From Ilyomonas sp965214235 (GTDB taxonomy: Bacteria > Bacteroidota > Bacteroidia > Chitinophagales > Chitinophagaceae): a DNA stretch of 64,000 nucleotides. The notes below the pieces were generated by a model. It was not told where the DNA came from. It worked only from the letters and a program-made list of their open reading frames with translations, and ran no database searches. Location: the NCBI GenBank assembly GCA_965214235.1, contig CBDCBH010000002.1:992001-1056000 (forward strand). Reading direction: 5' to 3'. Below, piece after piece: positions 25,991 through 33,313 of this stretch. Every line of letters begins with the position of its first letter. Position 1 is the stretch's first letter. The position numbers were made by a program, and so were the translations under genes.

Positions 25991-26815
25991 ATGGTAAGCG
26001 GGCTAATGGCGCAACTGTCAGAAACAGTACAATTCATTCAATCGCAATACAAACAAAAACCGCAGGTTGCCATTATTTTAGGCAGTGGTTTAGGTAATTT
26101 TACATCAGAAATTGAGGTAGAAAAAGAAATAGAATATGCAAGCATTCCGAACTTTCCGGTAAGCACGGTTGTAGGTCATAGCAGTAAAATGATATTCGGA
26201 AAATTGTCTGGAAAAAATGTTGTTGTCATGTCCGGTCGCTTTCATTTTTACGAAGGATACACGCCACAGCAGGTAACGTATTCAATACGAGTTTTACAGT
26301 TGTTAGGCGTTCAAACTTTATTATTGTCGAATGCAGCAGGTGCAGTAAATAAAACATTTTGTGTTGGCGATTTAATGATTATAACAGACCATATTAGCTT
26401 TTTTATGCCAAACCCTTTGGTTGGTAACAATGAGGAGGAACTGGGCACACGTTTTCCTGATATGAGTGAGCCATACAACCGCAAAATCATTGCAAAAACA
26501 AAAGCCATTGCGCAAACTTTAAACTATACAATAAAAGAAGGAATTTATGTGGGCGTAACAGGCCCAACGTTTGAAACACATGCTGAATATCGCTTGATTG
26601 CTGCCGTTGGCGGCGATGCTGTTGGCATGAGTACGGTGCAGGAAACCATTGTTGCGCGCCATGCCGGAATGAATGTATTTGCAATGAGTGTAATTACCGA
26701 TTTAGGTATTCGGGACGATGACAATATCATTACGCATGAAGAAGTTTTAGCAGCTGCAAAAGAAGCCGAACCTAAGCTTACCAACCTTTTTAAAAACCTG
26801 ATTGCAGAACTATAA
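25991..26815 (+). CDS. Purine nucleoside phosphorylase (type I)
   Basis: Cleaves inosine or guanosine with phosphate to base and ribose-1-phosphate in purine salvage; trimeric NP-I family, about 274 aa. Motifs: VAIILGSGLGNFTSEI (phosphate-binding Gly-Ser), VVGHSSKMIFGKLSGKNVVV with the phosphate His, MSGRFHFYEGYTP, LLLSNAAGAVN, GVTGPTFETHAEYRL, and DAVGMSTVQETIVARHAGM, which is the base-site Met region. VITDLGIRDDD replaces the usual SLITN segment. It starts 22 bp after a good -7 box. An alternative ATG is at 26006. A GLPGLI-family gene follows after 8 bp. Confidence 0.95.
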   Translation: MVSGLMAQLSETVQFIQSQYKQKPQVAIILGSGLGNFTSEIEVEKEIEYASIPNFPVSTVVGHSSKMIFGKLSGKNVVVMSGRFHFYEGYTPQQVTYSIRVLQLLGVQTLLLSNAAGAVNKTFCVGDLMIITDHISFFMPNPLVGNNEEELGTRFPDMSEPYNRKIIAKTKAIAQTLNYTIKEGIYVGVTGPTFETHAEYRLIAAVGGDAVGMSTVQETIVARHAGMNVFAMSVITDLGIRDDDNIITHEEVLAAAKEAEPKLTNLFKNLIAEL

Positions 26816-26823
26816 ATAAAAAA

Positions 26824-27453
26824 ATGAGTAAGTCTTTTCTAAAAATTTATGGTTTGTTTTTACTGCTCTTTTTGTTTTGTTACGAAGCAAAACTACAACC
26901 ATTATCAAAGCTTGTTGCCGAATGTACGATTACGTATTCGGTATTGTTTGAAGGAAATGAAAAAAATCAAATCACAACAAAAAAACTGTTCATAAAAGGT
27001 CGTAAAGCCCGTTCCGAAATTAGCAATTCATCTTTTTACCAGGCAACTATTTATGACGATAAAACCGGCAAAGCAGTAGTATTAAAAAATGTGGGTGGCG
27101 ATAAATATATTTCAACATTTAACGCTGATGAATGGAAAGAAAAAAATGGTATTTGGGAAGATATGAAAGTTACGCTTACCAATGAAACTGCAAAAATTGC
27201 GAACTATAACTGCCGTAAAGCTATTGCAACTACAAAAAACGGAAATGGTTTTACTATTTATTATACTGTTGATTTTGTTGCATCGGCAACAGAAAATCCA
27301 TATCAGTTTAAAAATATTCCGGGATTGATATTAGAATATGAATCAAAAACAAACGAAGGAAAAAGGATCACTTTTAAAGCGACAGACATAAATTTCAGTC
27401 CCGTGCCAGCATCAAAATTTGAGGTACCAACAAGCGGATACAGAATTTTATGA
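26824..27453 (+). CDS. GLPGLI family secreted protein
   Basis: Secreted protein of 209 aa. A hydrophobic signal peptide (KIYGLFLLLFLFCYEAKL) is followed by an all-beta body. The family's naming motif appears near residue 165 as FKNIPGLILEYES. Other conserved parts are AECTITYSVLFEG and KIANYNCRKAIATTKNG, where the preserved Cys and NY match the family. GLPGLI proteins are numerous in Bacteroidota and their function is unknown. The 8-bp gap suggests co-transcription with the phosphorylase gene, though a functional link is doubtful. Confidence 0.85.
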   Translation: MSKSFLKIYGLFLLLFLFCYEAKLQPLSKLVAECTITYSVLFEGNEKNQITTKKLFIKGRKARSEISNSSFYQATIYDDKTGKAVVLKNVGGDKYISTFNADEWKEKNGIWEDMKVTLTNETAKIANYNCRKAIATTKNGNGFTIYYTVDFVASATENPYQFKNIPGLILEYESKTNEGKRITFKATDINFSPVPASKFEVPTSGYRIL

Positions 27454-27462
27454 CTTTTATTT

Positions 27463-27798
27463 CTACGGGTGTGTTGGCGTTTTAAACATGGGAACTTTTG
27501 GAGTATATTTATAAGGATAAACAAAGGTTGTGGTTGACTTTTGCGAGAATAAATAAGTATTTACCGGCGCACTCATGCTTAAACCATTGGCTTCGCGTGT
27601 ATAAAAATAATTCCCAACCGTTTGAGATGTTCTGTAACGAAGTTGAAAAGAAAGATAATTGTTGGAAAGCTTGCTTAAATGCTTGAGACTATATTTGTTT
27701 TTACTATCATCGTAATTACTTGTAGTAAAAGCCGCCATGGCTGAATAGGCGACTAAAAGAGTTGCAATTATAACAGCAAACAGTTTTATAAATTTCAT
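27463..27798 (-). CDS. Small secreted protein, unrecognised
   Basis: About 111 aa from the ATG at 27798. The signal peptide (MKFIKLFAVIIATLLVAYSA) is followed by a Tyr-, Ser- and Asn-rich mature part. That part ends in a Pro/Lys/Tyr-rich tail (YKYTPKVPMFKTPTHP). There are no cysteines and no motif I know. The mature sequence has alternating hydrophobic residues suggesting beta structure. It converges on the GLPGLI gene with a 9-bp gap and has no operon partner. The signal peptide makes a real gene likely. Confidence 0.6.
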   Translation of the reverse strand: MKFIKLFAVIIATLLVAYSAMAAFTTSNYDDSKNKYSLKHLSKLSNNYLSFQLRYRTSQTVGNYFYTREANGLSMSAPVNTYLFSQKSTTTFVYPYKYTPKVPMFKTPTHP

Positions 27799-27928
27799 AT
27801 TACTAATAATGATGCAAATGTACAAATTATTGTTTAATTAACAATTTATTCAGTTGATGTTATTAAATTAATTTTGAGAAAAAAGTGATGGAGTAAGATT
27901 TGATACTTATTTTTCGTAAATCTTTTAT

Positions 27929-29350
27929 ATGAAAGAGCAACCATATAGCGAAGACAAAGAAGAGATGCAGGAACTGCTCCGGCAATACAATAATTTGCGC
28001 GCTGGAAAAAGTTATTCTTTTTTAGATGAGGAGGCTTTTGAACGCATTATTGATTATTATGACGAAAACGACGATTTTACCAAAGCGCTTGAAGTTGCTG
28101 AAACCGGTCTTGAATACTTTCCCTTCTCTTCACATCTGCTTATAAAATACGCCGATTTACTTATTGTTTCCCGCAAGTACATGGAAGCGCTCGCCACTTT
28201 GGAAAAAGCTGAATTATTTGATGCTGCCGACATCAATATTCCTATTTTAAAAACCGACGCTTATCTCGCGCTCGATCAACAGGAAAAAGCAGTGATTGTG
28301 TTAGAAGAAGCACTTGTTTATTTTGATGGAGAAGACCGGCGTGAACTGTTATTTGAATTAGCAGATGTGTACGACGATTATGAAGAATTTGATAAGGTTT
28401 TTGACTGTTTGAAATTAATTTTGGAAGAAGATATAACCAACGAAGAAGCACTCTATAAAATTTGTTTTTGGACTGATTTTACTGGTCGCAACGAAGAAAG
28501 CATCAAGTTGCACCAGCACATTATCAACGAACATCCTTACAGCGAACTGGCTTGGTTTAATCTTGGCGCGGCTTTCCAGGGACTCAAACTCTATGAAAAA
28601 GCAGTTGATGCTTATCAGTATGCAGTAACCATTGACGAAAAATTCGATTACGCTTATCGCAATATGGGCGATGCGTATATCCGTTTGCGCATGTACAAAG
28701 AAGCCATTGAAGTGCTGCAAAAAGTAGTTGAGTTAACCCGACCGGAAGAAGTAATTTATGAAGCCATCGGGCATTGCTTTCACCGGCTTCAAAACTATGC
28801 GCAGGCACGCTTTCATTATCGCAAAGCCAGCCACATGAATCCCGACGATAGTAAACTTTATTATAAAATTTCCCTTACTTATATTAACGAGCAACAATGG
28901 GAACAAGCCATCAGGCAGTTAGAAAATGCTATGCGCATTCAGCGTAATGTGGCTGAATACAACTTGGCAATGGGCGAGTGCCGCATGAGTTTGCAGCAAT
29001 ATCGCGAAGCCATTCATTGTTTTAGCACTGTTATTAAATTACGCCCACGCAATGTAAACGGCTGGGAATCGCTCATTAAGTGTTTATACAAAAAAGAAGC
29101 TTATGAAGAAGCCTGCGATCAATGCTTAGCCGCTTTAGGAGCTACAGAAGGAAAACCTGTTTTTTTATTTTATTATTCGGCGGCGCTTGCTGCTTCCGGC
29201 AAGTGGAAAGAAGCTTTGTTGCAGTTAGAAAAGGCAATGGAAAAAGCGCCGAAGCTGCTAAAAAAATTTATTGAAATCAATCCTTCCGTTCTACAAAAAA
29301 CTGCCGTGGTTGATGTTATTGCTCGCTATAAAAAATCGAAGAAAATATAA
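27929..29350 (+). CDS. Tetratricopeptide-repeat protein
   Basis: 473-aa cytoplasmic protein without signal peptide, built of about eleven TPR units. Examples are ALEVAETGLEYFPFSSHLLI, YMEALATLEKAELFDAADIN, YSELAWFNLGAAFQGLKLYE and FDYAYRNMGDAYIRLRMYKE, each with the W/L-G-Y-A-F-A-P pattern. The start (MKEQPYSEDKEEMQELLRQY) is acidic. It resembles the conserved Bacteroidota TPR protein found in most genomes and probably acts as a protein-interaction scaffold. It is a single gene: the next 300 bp hold a repeat. Confidence 0.9.
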   Translation: MKEQPYSEDKEEMQELLRQYNNLRAGKSYSFLDEEAFERIIDYYDENDDFTKALEVAETGLEYFPFSSHLLIKYADLLIVSRKYMEALATLEKAELFDAADINIPILKTDAYLALDQQEKAVIVLEEALVYFDGEDRRELLFELADVYDDYEEFDKVFDCLKLILEEDITNEEALYKICFWTDFTGRNEESIKLHQHIINEHPYSELAWFNLGAAFQGLKLYEKAVDAYQYAVTIDEKFDYAYRNMGDAYIRLRMYKEAIEVLQKVVELTRPEEVIYEAIGHCFHRLQNYAQARFHYRKASHMNPDDSKLYYKISLTYINEQQWEQAIRQLENAMRIQRNVAEYNLAMGECRMSLQQYREAIHCFSTVIKLRPRNVNGWESLIKCLYKKEAYEEACDQCLAALGATEGKPVFLFYYSAALAASGKWKEALLQLEKAMEKAPKLLKKFIEINPSVLQKTAVVDVIARYKKSKKI

Positions 29351-29669
29351 AGAAGATTGGCGAAGAGCGATTTATAAAACAAATTAAAAATTGCAATAAA
29401 AACAAAAGCAAAAAGTAAAAATGCTTGGGGCTGCCATCGTTTTGTTTTTACTTCAATTTTGTCCGGGCTGTTCGTTACAAGTCCGCAGCGCAGGCTGTTC
29501 CTCTCAAAGCTCATAGCCCAAAGCTCACAGCTTTTTATTCCTCTGCGCTTTACGGGCTTTCCACTTCCATCCCGCAGCCCATCAGCCATAGAACATCAAT
29601 TGAACATTCCAAAGTGCAACCGCTTTTATTCACTGCCTTTTGTTTTTATTGCACTTTCAAAAGGTACCA
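29351..29669 (+). other. Intergenic region filled by a dispersed repeat
   Basis: Between the convergent TPR and SAM-hydrolase genes there is no gene. Most of it is repeat copy 2. Open frames across it in several phases derive from the repeat. Confidence 0.6.
29423..29640 (+). repeat. Dispersed repeat, copy 2 (most complete)
   Basis: Starts CTTGGGGCTGCCATCG and runs through GTTCGTTACAAGTCCGCAGC, AAGCTCATAGCCC, CTCTGCGCTTTACGGGCTTT and CCCGCAGCCCATCAGCCATA. It ends near CATTCCAAAGTGCAACCGC followed by TTTTATT. It is collinear with copies 1, 3 and 4. Confidence 0.88.
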
Positions 29670-30485
29670 TTACACAAAATAAATTCTCACCGTTTGATAA
29701 AACCATTTGCTTTGTAAAGAAGAAGCATCATTAGAAAATCTTCTCAAGCCGAACAAGCCAGCCATATTACCTTTATTTACCGAAATTTCAAGATAGCCGG
29801 CAGCGTTAAACCAAGCCAACTTTTCTCCCGGTAAAACGGAAGCGTAGTTTTCACTTAGCACGTTTATAATTTCGTTGCGCATAAACGAAATATGAAACTG
29901 GCGATTTTTACGCTGCTCTTCAAATTCAGCTTTTGTAATGTTTACCACAACGTTTTCAAAATTATCAATAAAAATAATTTGTCCTTCCAGCCAATCGGCG
30001 CCAATAGTAGAACGCAGCGGATATTTTTCTTCAATTTCGGTGATGGGTTCACCCGTTTCTTCAATGTGTTTTCCTTCTTTTATCTGTTGCAATACGTTAG
30101 CGATTGCGCCGGTAAATTCTAAAGTACCTATACCCTTTTCCGACTCTACCTTTACGGCAATCATGCTTTCCGGTTTACTACCGGTTATCATGGTAATAAT
30201 GCCATTATCGGGGCAAATAAGATATTGGTCATTGTATTTTGTAATTAAAAAATGCTTAGGCGAGAATTCAAACAAATTAACGATGAGAACATGAATGGTA
30301 CCGGACGGAAAACGCCTGAAGGCATTGCTGCAAACATAGGCGGTTTGCGGATAATCAAAAGGAGAAAGCGTGTGGGTAATATCAACAATATTCAAGGTGT
30401 CATCAACCGAAAGCAACTGCCCTTTTATAGCGCCGGGAATATAATCATACAAGCCGATATCTGTTGAAAGTGTAACAATTGGCAT
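29670..30485 (-). CDS. S-adenosyl-L-methionine hydrolase (DUF62 family)
   Basis: About 271 aa, homologous to the fluorinase/chlorinase fold. Non-halogenating members use water to split SAM into adenosine and methionine. The start IVTLSTDIGLYDYIPGAIKG has the conserved Asp and Gly residues. VDITHTLSPFDYPQTAYV and YLICPDNGIITMI carry the usual Asp and the PDNG motif. The C-terminal domain has IIFIDNFENVVVNI, the NFGN-equivalent. The water-activating Asp/His region is consistent with hydrolase rather than halogenase activity. I start at the ATG at 30485. It follows the SDR gene by 29 bp on the same strand. Confidence 0.9.
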   Translation of the reverse strand: MPIVTLSTDIGLYDYIPGAIKGQLLSVDDTLNIVDITHTLSPFDYPQTAYVCSNAFRRFPSGTIHVLIVNLFEFSPKHFLITKYNDQYLICPDNGIITMITGSKPESMIAVKVESEKGIGTLEFTGAIANVLQQIKEGKHIEETGEPITEIEEKYPLRSTIGADWLEGQIIFIDNFENVVVNITKAEFEEQRKNRQFHISFMRNEIINVLSENYASVLPGEKLAWFNAAGYLEISVNKGNMAGLFGLRRFSNDASSLQSKWFYQTVRIYFV

Positions 30486-30514
30486 ATAAAAATAGAGTTG
30501 CAAAATAACCTTTG

Positions 30515-31321
30515 CTATTTGGTAAGAATGCCGTTTTTAAAGAAGAATTTATAAACAAGTTTATCAGCTAACGATGGTAAAAATTTATTTATTAACACGG
30601 TTTCTTTTCCTGTTGTTGTTAGCACCAGCGTGCGTTTTCTGCGCTCAATGGCTTTTAGAATATGCTTTGCGCATTCTTCCGCACTCATCAGTTTTCCTTC
30701 TTCTAAAGGCGATTCTCCCTGTGGCTCTGCATACTTATTTAACGCTGCATTGCGAATGTTGGAAGTGGTATAGCCTGGGCAAACCCACATTACATTTACA
30801 CCGGTATGGTATAGCTCTGTACGCAATGCTTCCAGCCATCCATTCAAAGCGAATTTAGAAGCTGAATAACCGCTACGCCCTGGCAAACCACGAAAACCGG
30901 CAATGGATGATACACCAACGATATCGCCTTTTTGTTTAGTTATAAAAGGTAATGCATATTTGGTGCAATACACCGCACCCCAAAAATTTACATCCATTAA
31001 ACGGTGCAAAGTTTCCATATCGGTTTCTGCAAACATAGCGCGCATAGAAATACCTGCATTGTTAATGAGTATATCAATACTACCATAAATTTTTATCGTT
31101 TCTTCTATAAAAACATCGCATTCATTTTGTTTACTTACATCAGCCGTTTTTATAAACAAAGGTTTGCCTGCGCATTGCATTTGCAGGTTGTACAATTTAT
31201 CGTAATTCCGGCTGCACGTAGCCACTTTGGCACCTTGCTGAAGCAAGGCTTCCACCAAAGCTTTGCCAATGCCCTCCGAACCACCAGTAACCACCACCAC
31301 TTTATTTTGATAATAACTCAT
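30515..31321 (-). CDS. Short-chain dehydrogenase/reductase
   Basis: Classical SDR of about 268 aa: KVVVVTGGSEGIGKALVEAL for NAD(P) binding, DILINNAGISMRAMFAE for NNAG, and VSSIAGFRGLPGRSGYSASK, which supplies the catalytic Ser, Tyr and Lys. The C-terminus carries hydrophobic residues (FLPSLADKLVYKFFFKN) that may contact membrane lipid. It resembles SDRs annotated as 3-ketosphinganine- or DhaK-like dehydrogenases, but the substrate is unknown. The ATG at 31321 is preferred over 31348. The SAM hydrolase follows. Confidence 0.9.
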   Translation of the reverse strand: MSYYQNKVVVVTGGSEGIGKALVEALLQQGAKVATCSRNYDKLYNLQMQCAGKPLFIKTADVSKQNECDVFIEETIKIYGSIDILINNAGISMRAMFAETDMETLHRLMDVNFWGAVYCTKYALPFITKQKGDIVGVSSIAGFRGLPGRSGYSASKFALNGWLEALRTELYHTGVNVMWVCPGYTTSNIRNAALNKYAEPQGESPLEEGKLMSAEECAKHILKAIERRKRTLVLTTTGKETVLINKFLPSLADKLVYKFFFKNGILTK

Positions 31322-31466
31322 AACACAAATTGGCTTCAAAAATAACATTCTTGCAGAGAGAAGCGAATAAAGAATACAAGCTGTTATTTTATTAGGAATT
31401 AAAGAAGTAAAAATTTGTTTAAGAACGGGATTCTTCTATTTTTGCACTCCTAAAAAACAGTTGATT

Positions 31467-31539
31467 GATCTCGTAGCTCAGCTGGTAGAGCACAACACTT
31501 TTAATGTTGGGGCCCTGGGTTCGAGTCCCAGCGGGATCA
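31467..31539 (+). tRNA. tRNA-Lys (anticodon TTT)
   Basis: A complete cloverleaf folds by hand. The acceptor is GATCTCG/CGGGATC and the D arm GCTC-AGCTGGTA-GAGC. The anticodon arm CAACA-CTTTTAA-TGTTG carries TTT, and the T arm is CTGGG-TTCGAGT-CCCAG. It is 73 nt with discriminator A and no encoded CCA. Confidence 0.96.
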
Positions 31540-31633
31540 CTTTTTAATTATTTCTGACTTATTCTATTTAGGGATTTGTTTTTGTGCAATTTTGTTTTTA
31601 TTACTTCTAAGCTCTTTTCTTTCGATGCCTTTT

Positions 31634-33313
31634 TCAATTAGAATAGTTTGCTTTTTGATTTGCAAACTGGTAGTGAAACCAATCTACATCTATAAAACCT
31701 CTATCCGAAACTTTGTTATAATTGTAAATGCTTATACGGTCTCCCCGATAATAGCCCCATGTAAGTTGAGACGTTTCGCCAAAGGCAGTAAATGTTTTTC
31801 CATCAACACTATATGCATACTTGTTTGTTCCCTCCCAATCCCAGGAAGATTGCAGCCAAACAGTATTTTGATTGATTTGTGCGCCCTCCTTTTGCTGTCC
31901 ATTGTTATCATAAAACAAGGTGCGGATCCCGTTGTTTTGTTTTACCCCAATATTGCTATAAACATCAGAGAAATGACATAAACCTGCAAGCTCACCATCC
32001 GCCATACCAGCAATATCAATCTTAATCGTTACTGTGTTTTTCGCGGTACGCATACTACGCATAGTAAGCGTATTGCCTGCTCTATAAAATAATTTGCGTT
32101 TGTCGGCCGTATCAGTGGTTGATACAGGTATAAAAGCATGCAGCCGCAAATATCCCTTTCGTTCTGTTAGCGACCATTTTTCTTTTCGGGGCTGATAATT
32201 CCATTCCCATTGTGTGGAAAGAATAGGAGAATTAAATTCATCATCCGTTTGCGGTGGGATTCTCACTGAATTTGAAATTGGATTTTGAAACCTCCATACC
32301 ATATTGCCAATCGTGTCTGCACCCGCTTTGCCAATAATAGGCCAGCCATTTATAAAAGTCACAGGTAACAGGCAGAGTGCCCGCCCTTCCCAGCTACCGG
32401 TTCCCTGGTGTGTAAGAAACCACCAGCTACCGGAAGTAAGCTTGATAAATCCTCCCTGGTTGGGCTCTTTATCTATCAACGGGTTCACATGGTTCAGTTG
32501 TTTATTTTCATAAGGACCATAAATATTTTTAGAACGCTCCATCATTGCAACTCTGCCTTCCTTTTTAACTTCACTAAAAAAATGGTAATAAAACCCATTT
32601 ATTTTATATAGTTTGTTAGCCTCGCTTCCATTCGATTGATGAATGATTGAGTTTGATTTTAAAAAAATTTTCTTTCCATCGGCACTCATTCTAAACAAAT
32701 GTATTTTGTACTTATCTGCAAAATTGGTGGCAATAAAATATGCCTTGCCATCATCGTCCCAAAAAGGGCAGCAATCATCCCAGCCTTTTGCTTTCCATAT
32801 TTGATGCAAGGGTTCCCACGGGCCTGCGGCATTTTTGGCAGTGCTCATAAAAAATCCTTCATCAGGTGTCCCAAAGTAAACCCAGAATTTTCCTTTGTGA
32901 TAACGAATAGAACCTGCCCAAATGCCCTTGCCATACCGGTTCATTTTATTCCAATTCAATTCTGAGCTAATGAGGTTTAAGTTGTTTGTTACATGCCCGA
33001 TAACGTTCCAATTAATTAAATCTTTTGAGTGAAGAATAACAACGCCGGGAGAAAATTGAAAAGTGGAAGAAATAGCATAAAAATCCTTGCCAACCCGTAT
33101 GGCGTCAATATCGCTGTAATCGGCCGGTATAAGAGGATTTAGATAAGTGCCATCACCTTGGTCTCCCCATTTTTCCGTTGCTTGCGTAAAAGCATCCGAT
33201 GAAAAAAAAAGCAGCAAAAACAAAAGAGCTTTTATTTTTCTTCTTTCATCAGTCGCACAGGTCCTAACAGCCCGGAAGAAATGAGTGGTGAATTTTTTGT
33301 AAAATAATTCCAT
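31634..33313 (-). CDS. Glycoside hydrolase family 43 (xylosidase/arabinofuranosidase type)
   Basis: Secreted enzyme of up to 559 aa. The five-bladed GH43 domain starts at NPLIPADYSDIDAIRVGKDF, whose Asp is the expected general base. FSPGVVILHSKDLINW and GSIRYHKGKFWVYFGTPDEG follow, with a Glu-containing segment NQGGFIKLTSGSWWFLTHQG further on. The C-terminal jelly-roll (about residues 350-555) resembles the beta-xylosidase C2 domain. The listed ATG gives an unnatural 26-residue basic leader that overlaps GH106 by 82 bp. The real signal peptide is KALLFLLLFFSSDAFTQA, preceded by ATA at 33235 that overlaps the GH106 stop as ATAA. The start codon is therefore uncertain. It is the last gene of the PUL. 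Confidence 0.88.
   Translation of the reverse strand: MELFYKKFTTHFFRAVRTCATDERRKIKALLFLLLFFSSDAFTQATEKWGDQGDGTYLNPLIPADYSDIDAIRVGKDFYAISSTFQFSPGVVILHSKDLINWNVIGHVTNNLNLISSELNWNKMNRYGKGIWAGSIRYHKGKFWVYFGTPDEGFFMSTAKNAAGPWEPLHQIWKAKGWDDCCPFWDDDGKAYFIATNFADKYKIHLFRMSADGKKIFLKSNSIIHQSNGSEANKLYKINGFYYHFFSEVKKEGRVAMMERSKNIYGPYENKQLNHVNPLIDKEPNQGGFIKLTSGSWWFLTHQGTGSWEGRALCLLPVTFINGWPIIGKAGADTIGNMVWRFQNPISNSVRIPPQTDDEFNSPILSTQWEWNYQPRKEKWSLTERKGYLRLHAFIPVSTTDTADKRKLFYRAGNTLTMRSMRTAKNTVTIKIDIAGMADGELAGLCHFSDVYSNIGVKQNNGIRTLFYDNNGQQKEGAQINQNTVWLQSSWDWEGTNKYAYSVDGKTFTAFGETSQLTWGYYRGDRISIYNYNKVSDRGFIDVDWFHYQFANQKANYSN

Noticed and set aside
29425..29734. Two open frames (29425-29682 and 29459-29734) as genes
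   Set aside because: They are translations of the dispersed repeat; the same peptides appear in unrelated frames at other copies.
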